Shown here piece by piece: positions 26,085 to 35,263 of a DNA stretch of 64,000 nucleotides. Numbering within the stretch: position 1 is the first letter of the stretch; each line of letters starts with the position of its first letter. Origin of the DNA: Bacteroidota bacterium. GTDB lineage: Bacteria > Bacteroidota > Bacteroidia > B-17B0 > Aurantibacillaceae. The position numbers were made by a program, and so were the translations under genes. Under the pieces are notes generated by a model. The model was not told the DNA's origin and did no database searches. It saw only the letters and a program-made list of their open reading frames with translations. The DNA lies in NCBI GenBank assembly GCA_021156365.1, contig JAJNDK010000001.1:186001-250000 (forward strand). Reading direction: 5' to 3'.

Positions 26085-29000
26085 TCAATATTTATTCAGC
26101 TTAAACCCTGCAGGTTCCTGGCCTTTCGGCTCTACGATCAACAGGTATATGCCGGCTGCTATTGTTGAAATATCGATATCCAGCTTTCCTCCTTCAATGC
26201 CAACACTTTTCAGTTGACAAACCTCTTTACCATTCATATCAAATAGAGAATAACCGATCTCTCTGGTCGTTGGTTCGCTGAAAAGTAAAGTGCAGACAGA
26301 TGGGCTTGTATTTGCCAGAACAATAGTCCCGGAAGCATTGAGCGACTGCAAACCCACGGAAGTGTTCACAACTACAATGCTTGCATACGAAGTATCCGTA
26401 CAATTAGCAGCCGAAATGGCAGTGAGCACAACCGAATAATTTCCGACAGCGGAGTAATTATAAGTAGGATTTGCCAGTGATGACACACCAGCTCCATCGC
26501 CGAAATTCCACGAGTAGGTACTGTTCCCGCTTGTGAGTGGCTCAAAATAGACAAACCCACTCAGTGCCAGGTCCACTGTATCAGCGCTGCTTGTAAACTG
26601 TGCCGACGGGATCTCAATAGCAGTAACAGAAAATGTTTCACTGTAATTGTCACACTGACCTGCCGTGTTGATCTCTACCGTATAATTTCCGCTGTTCAAC
26701 TGGCTCAGTGAATCAGCGGATGTTTTGTTCAAAGAGGTTTTCACCACGACTCCGTTATCATCTTTCCATACATAATTCCAGGGGCCGGCATTATTCCCTA
26801 TTGCAGTGATCAAACCCAGGAGATCGGAACAAACTGGCTGTGTGATACTGGTAGTGGCTGCCAGCCCAGCAGATGAAAAGCTCAGGGTGAAACGGGCCAT
26901 CGTGGTCGTATCATGCAGGGTGCAGGTATAAGAAGAAACAGTTAAGTTGGTGGTGATGCCGGTATAACTGTCGTAGAGATTTACACAAGTACCATTGATC
27001 GTATCTCCTCCAAGGGCAAAAGTGAACGGACCGCTAACAGGAGTGATCGCTTTTATCGGAAGACTGGTGGTCTGCCCGGGAAGTCCATTGATACTGCACA
27101 TCTTTCCGTCACTACTGATACCGGCCAGGTAAGGCAGCGTGTAATCACCGATCAGTTTATAAGTATCATATTTTACATCGAAAGAAATACTTGCATTGGT
27201 ATTAAAGTGGAAAGCGGTTTCATCTCTGTAGCCTGTACTATTGCTAAGGAACAAACGCGGAACGGGAATGTAATTCTGCACCGTCGGATGATTCGGATTA
27301 ATTCTAAGAAAATCAGGATTTGCGGCAGCCACTTTGGTATTTTCCGTTGCTGTTAGAACAGTGGCTCCACTTGAGTGCACGTAGAATCCCTGGCACATCG
27401 GGATCTCATCCCCTATTCCACCGGCACCCAATGCAGGGCTGCTGACACCTGCCACGTATTGTGCATAAGAACCGGTAGCGCTGTTGTATACATAGATTGC
27501 GTCGTCGATATCTGTAGTGCTGCCTAATAAGGAAGTCCAGCTGATCGGGCATGGAAGCGGATTACTGATCAGGTTCCAGCCATCATCCGGCAGGCTGCCA
27601 TGATCTGTATACGTAAGCGGAATATCCAGCTGAGCCGTATTTGCTTTGGCAACGCTTCCGGTAACATTGAATTTGATCGCTGTACCAAGACCATTCCCTA
27701 AGTAGACCCAGTAGCCTTTTGTCAATTCGATAGGATCACTGATTTCTTCGATCCCTACATATTTGCTTACATCATCATACAAACCGGTTCCGGTTTCATC
27801 ATACGAATAAATGGAAGTGAATGTTGATCCGCCGGGTGCAGCTCCATCCGGGCAATTGGTACAGGTAATAGAAAAATTATCGTTCCAGTCGCTCATGGTA
27901 AGACCCGAAGCATTCCCGACAGGTGCACCAAGGAATCCCCAATTGGTGCTGCCTGATCTTACGGCATACTGTTCTATCGTAACATTGCCTGTAATATCTG
28001 CCGTTGCGCTGATGGGTCCTATGTTTCCGGTCGTAAAGGAAGGACCCGATTGATTTGCAACCAGGGTAAGATTATCATTCGTGCTAAGCGTTCCGTTTGT
28101 GAGCGACAATGTGCCATTGATTCCAAGGGCCGTGGATAAGGAAGCGCCGAAGCTGTTGTCAAGTGTCAGGTTATAAAACGAGTTGGAAGAAGCTCCACTG
28201 ATAGATTGTGCGGTGACACCACCGAGGAATATGGTACTGCCTGCTTGTGCATCTATTGTTCCGTCGTTTACAACATTGCCGTATATATTCAATGTATTAG
28301 CGCCCTGCAGTGTGATTGAAGATCCGCTGTTCATTGTCAGGTTCAGGACATCGCCCGTTGCATTCAGGATCGGGTTGTTCGTAACGGCATCTATGGTTGC
28401 ATCGGTTGATGCACCGCACACACAATTGGTCCAGTTATCGGGATCGAACCAATCGGTAGAAACCGACCCTGTCCATGTACTTGCGGGTAGAGATCCGTTG
28501 ATGGTAATGCTGTATGTGGCAGAAGGTGCATTGCAACCATTGAGTGTAGCAATCACTGTGATCGTTCCTGTTTGGGTGGAAGAAACAACAGGTGATACAA
28601 AAGAAGGCACATTTCCTGAACCCGCACCTGTAAGCCCTATAAATGTGTTATTGTTGATCCAGGCAAAAGAAGCACCTGCAGGAGTACTGCTGAAACTGGT
28701 AGCATTTACTATTTTCCCACCACATACTGTCTGGTCACTTATAGCATCTATAGTAACAGATTTTACGGTAATAGTGCCGGTAGCTGAAATAGTGCCGCAA
28801 CCACCCGTAAGCGCTACCGAATAAGTAAACGTTCCCGCCACAGAGGGTGTTCCGCTGATCGTAACGGTGTTGGCTGCCCAGTTACCACTCACTCCGGTTG
28901 GCAACCCGGTTATGTTTGCACCGGTTGCATTTGTGGTAGTATAGGTAATAGTCGTAAGCGCTGTATTGATACATTTGCTTTGGTTATTTGTTCCTGCACC

Positions 29001-30761
29001 GGATGTCAGCGTGATCGTATTGAGAGGAGCTGTATAAACAAGATTGATAGCAGTGCTTGTCGCCACGATCGAAAATGCCCCTGTGAAGGAAGGGACAAAA
29101 CCGGATGTATTTACAGAGAATTCGTTGGCAGCAAAACCTGTTATGGAAGTGCCTTGCGCCAAGGTCCAGGTATAGGATGTACAGGTGTTAAAACCGGTAG
29201 ATCCGACAGACGTAAGGTCGATCTGAATCGGGCTGGCAGCGCTTGCATTTATGTTAAGAGCTCCGGTAGACGTAAGCAGATCCCAGCCGTTCGTAGTGCC
29301 CTGTGTTCCGCTTACATTGTTTATATTGAATGTATAATTACACCCGGTGTTGAATGTAAATGCGCCCGTAGTCAGCTTGCCGGTAGTACCCGCAGTAGCT
29401 CCGGGAGATACTGTTCCGGTTAATGCTGTTGTTCCTGACGCTGTTCCATTACCTGCCAAAGTCCCGGAGACACCAACCGTTACGGCACTTCCGGCGGCCG
29501 TACTGCTATTGATAAAGAGAGTGCCTGCCGAAACATTCGTTGCACCGGTATAGGTATTTGTACCCGAAAGGGTTAAAGCACCGGTTCCTGCTTTGGTTAA
29601 ACCGAGTAAAGTAGCAGATCCGTTTTGGATGACACCGGAAAAAGTAGTAGAAGAATTATTACCGCCAGCCGTGAGCGTAATCGCCCCGCTTGCAGTACTT
29701 GTAACTGTTCCCGTACCTGTGCTCGCCAATGAGCCGATCGTTTCCGAAAAACCTTTCATGTCAAAAACGGTTCCCCCAGCGAGAGACAGTGCACTCGCAT
29801 CCGGGTACGTTCCTGCAGCAGCCAATTGTACTGTACCTGTGGTGACTGTTACCAGGCCGGTGAATGTATGTGCACCCGCCAATAATAAGGTACCATTACC
29901 TGTTTTTGTGATCGGCCCCGAACCGGTCATTACATTGGTCAGTGTAATTAAATTTGCATTGGTATTATTAAATGTAGCTCCGCCGGTAGAAACCGTAATG
30001 CCCCTGTTGCTGCTGAAATTAATGGCACCGGATGCCTGTAATGTTCCGCCGTTAAAGATGATCTGGTCGGCAGTAAAGGCGCCGGGGTTGGCACCGAACA
30101 TGCTTTCTCCGCTGCCAATAATGGCTCCTGCATTGATCCTTGTTTTACCTGTGTAAGTATTGTTCGTTACGAGTGTAAGATCATCGGCACCGGTTTTTGT
30201 GATACCACTGGCACCACCGCTCAGTATAGAAGTTATACTTATCCCCCCCGTTCCATCGCAATTGATGATGTTTTCTGTGGGATTGCTCAGTACGATTCCC
30301 ATAGCCTGCTGCTGCGCTGCCTGCATGGTAAGTAATCCTGTTCCGGCATTCCTTAAAATGGTATTGGGTACACTGTTCACATTCGCACCATATAAACGTA
30401 AAACACCGGATACAGTAGTACTGCTATTCCCGATATTGAGTGCAGTGGTTCTTACATTCGTGACATGAACTGCGCCGAGATTCAGTGAGTTGGTGTTCAT
30501 ATTGATCCCTACCGTTGTTCCGGTAAAGGAGTTGGTAAATGTGGCGGTATTACCATTGGAAGCAGCAGCTCCCTGCTGCCCGGGATAAGCGCCTCCCGCC
30601 CAATTGCTGGCAGTATACCAGGCTGAATTTCCGTTTGAGCCCCAGGTAGCGTTTACGTTTTGTGCACTCCCCCGCTCTGCTCCAAACAGTACAAAGAGCG
30701 TTACAAATAGTAAAATAACATTCCGTTTACCGAAAGCCATGAATCCTTTATGCATATACAT
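26085..30761 (-). CDS. Very large T9SS cargo with autotransporter-type beta-strand repeats and a PKD domain
   Basis: A 1558-residue secreted protein; the signal segment [20 protein letters not shown] follows a short basic start. Residues about 40-480 hold repeated beta-helix units of the autotransporter-associated type ([37 protein letters not shown]). Ig-like modules and a beta-helix/anchor region fill the middle. A PKD domain (about 1400-1480, [13 protein letters not shown]) precedes the sorting domain, which ends with FKLNKY. Ser, Thr, Gly and Asn make up most of the chain. It is an adhesin-like surface protein exported by the type IX system. Alternative ATGs lie at 30755 and 30740. Confidence 0.9.
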   Translation of the reverse strand: MYMHKGFMAFGKRNVILLFVTLFVLFGAERGSAQNVNATWGSNGNSAWYTASNWAGGAYPGQQGAAASNGNTATFTNSFTGTTVGINMNTNSLNLGAVHVTNVRTTALNIGNSSTTVSGVLRLYGANVNSVPNTILRNAGTGLLTMQAAQQQAMGIVLSNPTENIINCDGTGGISITSILSGGASGITKTGADDLTLVTNNTYTGKTRINAGAIIGSGESMFGANPGAFTADQIIFNGGTLQASGAINFSSNRGITVSTGGATFNNTNANLITLTNVMTGSGPITKTGNGTLLLAGAHTFTGLVTVTTGTVQLAAAGTYPDASALSLAGGTVFDMKGFSETIGSLASTGTGTVTSTASGAITLTAGGNNSSTTFSGVIQNGSATLLGLTKAGTGALTLSGTNTYTGATNVSAGTLFINSSTAAGSAVTVGVSGTLAGNGTASGTTALTGTVSPGATAGTTGKLTTGAFTFNTGCNYTFNINNVSGTQGTTNGWDLLTSTGALNINASAASPIQIDLTSVGSTGFNTCTSYTWTLAQGTSITGFAANEFSVNTSGFVPSFTGAFSIVATSTAINLVYTAPLNTITLTSGAGTNNQSKCINTALTTITYTTTNATGANITGLPTGVSGNWAANTVTISGTPSVAGTFTYSVALTGGCGTISATGTITVKSVTIDAISDQTVCGGKIVNATSFSSTPAGASFAWINNNTFIGLTGAGSGNVPSFVSPVVSSTQTGTITVIATLNGCNAPSATYSITINGSLPASTWTGSVSTDWFDPDNWTNCVCGASTDATIDAVTNNPILNATGDVLNLTMNSGSSITLQGANTLNIYGNVVNDGTIDAQAGSTIFLGGVTAQSISGASSNSFYNLTLDNSFGASLSTALGINGTLSLTNGTLSTNDNLTLVANQSGPSFTTGNIGPISATADITGNVTIEQYAVRSGSTNWGFLGAPVGNASGLTMSDWNDNFSITCTNCPDGAAPGGSTFTSIYSYDETGTGLYDDVSKYVGIEEISDPIELTKGYWVYLGNGLGTAIKFNVTGSVAKANTAQLDIPLTYTDHGSLPDDGWNLISNPLPCPISWTSLLGSTTDIDDAIYVYNSATGSYAQYVAGVSSPALGAGGIGDEIPMCQGFYVHSSGATVLTATENTKVAAANPDFLRINPNHPTVQNYIPVPRLFLSNSTGYRDETAFHFNTNASISFDVKYDTYKLIGDYTLPYLAGISSDGKMCSINGLPGQTTSLPIKAITPVSGPFTFALGGDTINGTCVNLYDSYTGITTNLTVSSYTCTLHDTTTMARFTLSFSSAGLAATTSITQPVCSDLLGLITAIGNNAGPWNYVWKDDNGVVVKTSLNKTSADSLSQLNSGNYTVEINTAGQCDNYSETFSVTAIEIPSAQFTSSADTVDLALSGFVYFEPLTSGNSTYSWNFGDGAGVSSLANPTYNYSAVGNYSVVLTAISAANCTDTSYASIVVVNTSVGLQSLNASGTIVLANTSPSVCTLLFSEPTTREIGYSLFDMNGKEVCQLKSVGIEGGKLDIDISTIAAGIYLLIVEPKGQEPAGFKLNKY

Positions 30762-31071
30762 TTTATTTAAAAATATAAAGAGGCGGGCTTCAGGCTGTTT
30801 TCTGCTTCTACAGGAAGATGACCGGGCTCAACCTCACATTCAACAATTACTGATCAGTGGTTAAAGGTTGAGGCCTTTTTAGGATGTTCACTGAATGCGG
30901 ATCAAAAATATCCTTTCGCCTGCAAATCGTAATTAAGGAAGCGTTAAGTATAAATGATTCTTTCGTCAACTTTATATACAGCGGTAAATTTCTGAAAGCA
31001 GGATTGTTTTCGTTGAATAAGCGAAAGAATGCTTTAAGGAGATGGGATGATCTGTTTAACAGAAACGATAC
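30762..31071. other. Gene-free gap with an imperfect hairpin
   Basis: Upstream of the large T9SS gene, CTCAACCT (30827-30834) pairs with AGGTTGAG (30865-30872), enclosing the palindrome ACTGATCAGT and followed by GCCTTTTT on the plus strand. A plus-strand frame at 30884-31168 is open for 94 codons, but it has no recognisable domain and no start signal, so I do not call it. Confidence 0.35.
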
Positions 31072-31179
31072 TCAGAAACGAATTCCTGATAATGCGATCA
31101 ATGTAAAAATAAACAGAAGCAGCAATGTTTGCACATGCGATTTTTTAACTGCGGAAAGCTTAAGCTGAATTTTTTTCAT
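31072..31179 (-). CDS. Candidate 35-residue single-pass membrane microprotein
   Basis: A short frame encodes MKKIQLKLSAVKKSHVQ followed by the hydrophobic helix TLLLLFIFTLIALSG and a final IRF. The positive N-terminus with one helix is typical of small membrane proteins. A near-consensus -7 element, TATCCTTG (31205-31198 on this strand), lies 18 nt before the ATG. The gene starts 92 nt after the stop of the SpoIIE phosphatase on the same strand. It could also be chance or a remnant signal sequence; only conservation in relatives could decide. Confidence 0.35.
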   Translation of the reverse strand: MKKIQLKLSAVKKSHVQTLLLLFIFTLIALSGIRF

Positions 31180-31271
31180 CTGCCCTGATTTATACTGCAA
31201 GGATAGAATATCTGTTCTAACTTAAAATTAACTGTGCGTTATTGAATAATTAAATAAGGAAGTGGCTCGCT

Positions 31272-32711
31272 TCAGATACGAATGCCTATAACGCAAACGT
31301 CATCGACCTGCTCGAGATTGCCTTTCCAGTCCTGGAAGCGCTTATCAAGGATCTTACCCTGCTCAGGCATAGGCTTGTCCTTGATGGAAAGGAGCAGCCC
31401 CTGCAATTGTTTGTACTTGAATTTTTTTCCATCCTTCCCGCCAAACTGATCGGCAAATCCATCTGTGAACAGGTAAATGCAATCGCCTTTTTGTAGCTGG
31501 AAAATATTGTTGGTATAGGGTTTTGTGTATTCGGGCAGAGATCCGATCGGTTGCTTATCCGCTTTCAGACTGTTCAATTCCTCGCCTCGGATGATATAGA
31601 TCGGATTATTCGCTCCTGCAAACTCAAGTGTAAGGGTTGCGAAATCGATCGCCACTATCACAATGTCCATTCCGTCCCTGATGGATTGGTCCCCGCCTTT
31701 CTGGTTCAGACTGCTGAGCATACGGCCGTTCAGATAATCCAGGGCCTGGGCAGGAGAATTGACCGATCTTTCTATCGACGATTGTTCGAGGATGTTTTTT
31801 CCGATCAGGCTCATGAAGGCTCCCGGAACACCGTGTCCCGTACAATCAGCCAATGCAAACAGATGAAGATCCTTTTCAGGTTCTGATCCTGTTTCCGGGG
31901 TCAGCTTTACCTGTTTGGCCCAGTAAAAATCGCCGCTCACAATATCCCTCGGATTGTAATACACAAAATGATCTTTGAACAGCTCGTTCAGCAACTCTCC
32001 CGGAGGTAAAATAGCTTCCTGGATACGTTTTGCATAACGGATACTGCTCAGGATCTCGTTGTTCTTTTCTTCGATCTCTTCTTTCTGATGCATTACGATA
32101 GCATGCTCCGCTTGTATCAGCTCCTTTGATTTCTCTAATTCCAGCCGGCCTTTGATCTCGTTGTACGTAAGCTTGTATCTCGACCGGATGAGGAAGGCAC
32201 AGAACAAGGCTACCGTCAACGTCAGCAATCCCCCGTTGATCAGGAACTCTTCCATGCTCAGCTTGCTGTTGAGTTTGTAAAAGATCAGGTTACTGGCAAT
32301 GGTGGCAACGATCAGCACGACGGAAAGCTTAAACTCCCATAATACCAACATTCCGGCCCCAATGAATAATACCATGTAGGCAAAGGTGTGCTGGTGCAAA
32401 TGCTCAAGATCCATCACGCTCCACATGTAGGAGTTCTGGATAGAAATACCTAACACCACAATAAACATACAGGTGTAAATGGAAATACCGAATTTTTTCC
32501 GGAACACGACAGATACGATACTGATAACAGACACGGAAGCACGGAAAAGGAGAAAATCGATCCAATGCTGCGGGAGAACAAAAAAATCACTGACGAACCA
32601 AACAAGATTCAGGATAAGACCTACCCAACAGGCAATCACGTGAAATTTTTCCGTTTGCTTATAAAATTCCTTCGCAATAGTTGCTGGAGCTATACTATTA
32701 TCTATATCCAA
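31272..32711 (-). CDS. Membrane-bound SpoIIE-family (PP2C-type) phosphatase
   Basis: A 479-residue protein. The N-terminal 180 residues hold about six hydrophobic segments (from VIACWVGLILNLVWFVSDFF onward). A coiled coil (about 185-215) leads to SIRYAKRIQEAILPP, and the SpoIIE phosphatase domain (about 240-478) has RDIVSGDFYWAKQ, ADCTGHGVPGAF (about 287) and LFTDGFADQFGG. Compared with the 13195 gene, it shares the C-terminal enzyme but not the sequence of the membrane sensor. It stands alone, with no anti-sigma or antagonist gene next to it. Confidence 0.9.
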   Translation of the reverse strand: MDIDNSIAPATIAKEFYKQTEKFHVIACWVGLILNLVWFVSDFFVLPQHWIDFLLFRASVSVISIVSVVFRKKFGISIYTCMFIVVLGISIQNSYMWSVMDLEHLHQHTFAYMVLFIGAGMLVLWEFKLSVVLIVATIASNLIFYKLNSKLSMEEFLINGGLLTLTVALFCAFLIRSRYKLTYNEIKGRLELEKSKELIQAEHAIVMHQKEEIEEKNNEILSSIRYAKRIQEAILPPGELLNELFKDHFVYYNPRDIVSGDFYWAKQVKLTPETGSEPEKDLHLFALADCTGHGVPGAFMSLIGKNILEQSSIERSVNSPAQALDYLNGRMLSSLNQKGGDQSIRDGMDIVIVAIDFATLTLEFAGANNPIYIIRGEELNSLKADKQPIGSLPEYTKPYTNNIFQLQKGDCIYLFTDGFADQFGGKDGKKFKYKQLQGLLLSIKDKPMPEQGKILDKRFQDWKGNLEQVDDVCVIGIRI

Positions 32712-32860
32712 GTTCTTGTCGTTTTGCTTAAGATTTTAACTTAACTACGTTAAATGTAACGATTAAGATCCGATTGTCTACGATAAATGTATACATTTTG
32801 TTTCTTTTGGCAAAAAACCGGATCTTGATTCATCTGCTCATTTGCGGCGGAGAAGAAACA

Positions 32861-32894
32861 AAAAAGCCTTCTGTTTTTTTACAGAAGGCTTTTT
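32861..32894 (-). terminator. Terminator after dihydrolipoyl dehydrogenase
   Basis: A perfect 14-bp stem (AAAAAGCCTTCTGT / ACAGAAGGCTTTTT) with a 6-nt loop lies 23 nt after the lpdA stop, with T-rich flanks on both strands. It can act in both directions. Confidence 0.88.
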
Positions 32895-32916
32895 AATATA
32901 GGGTCTTTTGATTTAA

Positions 32917-34305
32917 TTACATATGTATCACTTCGCCATAAGCAGCAGCCGTAGCTTCCATCACAGCTTCGCTCATAGTTGGATGCGGATGCACTGCTTT
33001 CAGGATCTCGTGCCCGGTAGTTTCAAGCTTACGTGCTGTAACCAACTCTGCTATCATCTCCGTAACATTTGCCCCGATCAGATGCGCCCCTAAGAGCTCG
33101 CCGTATTTGGCATCGTAGATCACTTTTACAAAACCATCAGGTACACCGGCAGCTTTTGCTTTTCCGGATGCTGTGAAAGGGAATTTACCAACTTTTATTT
33201 CGTAGCCTGCTTCTTTGGCTTTTTTCTCGGTATACCCTACAGAAGCTATCTCCGGCTGGCAATATGTACAACCCGGAATGTTATTGTAATCTATCGGCTC
33301 CACATGCTGGCCTGCAATTTTCTCCACACAGGTAATTCCTTCTGCACTTGCCACGTGTGCCAGCGCCTGTCCAGGTGTGCAATCGCCGATCGCGTAATAA
33401 CCCGGAACATTGGTCTGGTAATATTTATCCGTCAGGATCTTTCCTTTATCAGTAGCGATACCAACCTCTTCCAGCCCAAGGCCTTCAATGTTGGAAACAA
33501 TACCTACTGCCGAAAGAACGATCTCTGCTTCGAGGATCTGCTCACCGGTTTTGGTCTTTACTTTTACCTTGCAGCCATCACCTTTGGTATCCACGCTTTC
33601 CACATTGGCTTCGGTCATGATATCGATCCCCACTTTTTTGAAGGAACGTTCCAGTTGTTTGGATACATCCTCATCTTCCACCGGAACGATATTTGGCATA
33701 AACTCAACAATGGTTACTTTGGTTCCCATAGTAGCGTAGAAATAAGCAAACTCCACTCCTATCGCACCGGATCCTACCACTACCAATGATTTCGGTTGTT
33801 TAGGCAAGCTCATCGCTTCACGGTAACCGATGATCTTTTTACCATCCTGCGGCAGGTTGGGTAATTGGCGGGAACGCGCACCGGTAGCAATAATGATGTG
33901 TTTGGCATCATAGGTAGTTGCTTTTCCGTCTTTGTCCTTCACCTCTACTTTTTTGCCTGCCTTTACAGTAGCAGTTCCGTATATCACTTCGATCTTGTTC
34001 TTTTTCATCAGGAACTGAACACCTTTGCTCATTCCGTCGGCTACATCACGACTGCGTTTTACCACGCCGTTGAAATCCGCTTTCACGTTCTCCGCGCTCA
34101 GTCCGTATTCTTTCGCATGATTCAGGTACTCAAATACCTGCGCGCTTTTAAGTAAAGCTTTTGTTGGAATACAACCCCAGTTAAGACAGATCCCGCCCAG
34201 GCTTTCCTTTTCGATCACAGCCGTTTTAAAACCTAATTGAGAGGCCCTGATAGCGGTTACATAACCACCGGGTCCGCTTCCTATAACGATAACATCAAAA
34301 CTCAT
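32917..34305 (-). CDS. lpdA: Dihydrolipoyl dehydrogenase (E3)
   Basis: A 462-residue flavoprotein that reoxidises dihydrolipoamide in the pyruvate, 2-oxoglutarate or branched-chain dehydrogenase complexes, using FAD and NAD+. The FAD site is VIGSGPGGYVTAI (8-20). The redox disulfide is GGICLNWGCIPTK, with C40 and C45. The NAD site is VVVGSGAIGVEFAYF, and the C-terminal HPHPTMSEAVMEA carries the catalytic His-Glu pair. The length and all motifs are those of a working enzyme. It is monocistronic and has a strong terminator. The E1 and E2 genes are elsewhere. Confidence 0.97.
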   Translation of the reverse strand: MSFDVIVIGSGPGGYVTAIRASQLGFKTAVIEKESLGGICLNWGCIPTKALLKSAQVFEYLNHAKEYGLSAENVKADFNGVVKRSRDVADGMSKGVQFLMKKNKIEVIYGTATVKAGKKVEVKDKDGKATTYDAKHIIIATGARSRQLPNLPQDGKKIIGYREAMSLPKQPKSLVVVGSGAIGVEFAYFYATMGTKVTIVEFMPNIVPVEDEDVSKQLERSFKKVGIDIMTEANVESVDTKGDGCKVKVKTKTGEQILEAEIVLSAVGIVSNIEGLGLEEVGIATDKGKILTDKYYQTNVPGYYAIGDCTPGQALAHVASAEGITCVEKIAGQHVEPIDYNNIPGCTYCQPEIASVGYTEKKAKEAGYEIKVGKFPFTASGKAKAAGVPDGFVKVIYDAKYGELLGAHLIGANVTEMIAELVTARKLETTGHEILKAVHPHPTMSEAVMEATAAAYGEVIHM

Positions 34306-34371
34306 ATCTTGTATTTTTGTTTTTGCGAAAATAGATATATTTTTCGTTTAAAACAGCATTTTTGCCCAAAA

Positions 34372-35121
34372 TTAAGCGGGTTTGTTTGCACAGAATAGAT
34401 GAATCGCATCCCTTAGAAAAGCAGCCAATCCGGGCCGGTATTTCTCATAATAGGCTGTAAACCGCTCATCTTCCACATACATGCTTCCGAGACCTCTGTA
34501 GATCTCTTTCGTTACATCAAAGTGGCAACCCATCATCTCATAATGTTGGCGGATGAGCTCCTGAACGCCTGCATCCTCCGGTTTCAGGTCCATGGCGGCA
34601 GTCAGTGCTTTGTTGATGTCCTCGCCTCTTTGTTTCAATGCTTCCCAGTCTTTTTTATCCATTGCCAGGATCTTTTTATGGGATTGGTTAATGGTTTCCT
34701 CACCCCAACGCTCTTTTGCTTCTTTGGTATAGGCTTCGAACTTTTCTTTGCCGAAGCCTTTGTACATTTCTTCGTAATTCATTTTTTTAGTTTTAAGTTG
34801 AACAATCGTTTTGTCAACCGTTTGTAGCAGCGCTGCCATCCGTTGTTTCTTCCGCTGAAGCTGTTTTCGGTGCTCACCAAGCGCTTTCAGCAGATCGAAA
34901 TCCGGATCGTCGAGTATCTCCGCGATCTGTGCCAGCGTAAAGTCCATTTCTTTGTAAAGAAGTATTTGCTGCAGGCGCAACAATTCTTCCTTTCCGTAAT
35001 AACGGTACTTCGATTCGGCACGGATGGCTGGTTTCAACAGGCCGATCTCGTCGTAGTGATGGAGTGTGCGCACACTCACACCTGCCAGTTTTGCCAAACG
35101 ATTGACTGAAAATTTTTCCAT
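34372..35121 (-). CDS. MerR-family regulator with TipAS antibiotic-binding-type domain
   Basis: A 249-residue regulator. The N-terminal MerR helix-turn-helix (about 3-72) has SVNRLAKLAGVSVRTLHHYDEIGLL. A coiled dimerisation helix follows (about 76-115). The C-terminal TipAS domain (about 118-245) has the typical EMYKGFGKEKFEAYTKEA and HYEMMGC segments. In TipAL of Streptomyces this domain binds thiopeptide antibiotics; the ligand here is not known. Its promoter carries a MerR-type operator in the spacer, so it should regulate itself. No resistance or efflux gene is adjacent. Confidence 0.92.
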   Translation of the reverse strand: MEKFSVNRLAKLAGVSVRTLHHYDEIGLLKPAIRAESKYRYYGKEELLRLQQILLYKEMDFTLAQIAEILDDPDFDLLKALGEHRKQLQRKKQRMAALLQTVDKTIVQLKTKKMNYEEMYKGFGKEKFEAYTKEAKERWGEETINQSHKKILAMDKKDWEALKQRGEDINKALTAAMDLKPEDAGVQELIRQHYEMMGCHFDVTKEIYRGLGSMYVEDERFTAYYEKYRPGLAAFLRDAIHLFCANKPA

Positions 35122-35137
35122 GGATCGATTTTTTATG

Positions 35138-35170
35138 CAAAACTAAGCTATGACCTTAGGTAAGAGTCAA
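35138..35170 (-). promoter_or_regulatory. MerR-type promoter and operator of the TipAS regulator gene
   Basis: Read on the minus strand, a TTGACT -35-like box (35170-35165) and a TAGTTTTG -7 box (35145-35138) are 19 nt apart. The imperfect dyad TGACCTTAGGTAAGAGTCA (35151-35169) overlaps the -35 box and fills most of the spacer. A long spacer filled by an operator is the hallmark of promoters that MerR proteins activate by DNA distortion. The ATG is 16 nt downstream. Confidence 0.6.
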
Positions 35171-35263
35171 GTAAAAAATAAATTATTTTTTGAATTTTGG
35201 CTTTTTTGAAGGAGGAACAGAAGAAATTTTTTAATAAACCAATCTAAAATCAACCTTCTAAAA

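Noticed and set aside
28183-30468. Several plus-strand frames of 100-210 codons inside the large T9SS gene
   Set aside because: They are shadows caused by the Ser/Thr/Gly-rich repeats of the minus-strand gene and have Pro/Val-rich translations without any family pattern.
30884-31168. A plus-strand 94-codon frame
   Set aside because: No domain, no promoter or start signal, and it overlaps a more credible minus-strand microprotein frame.
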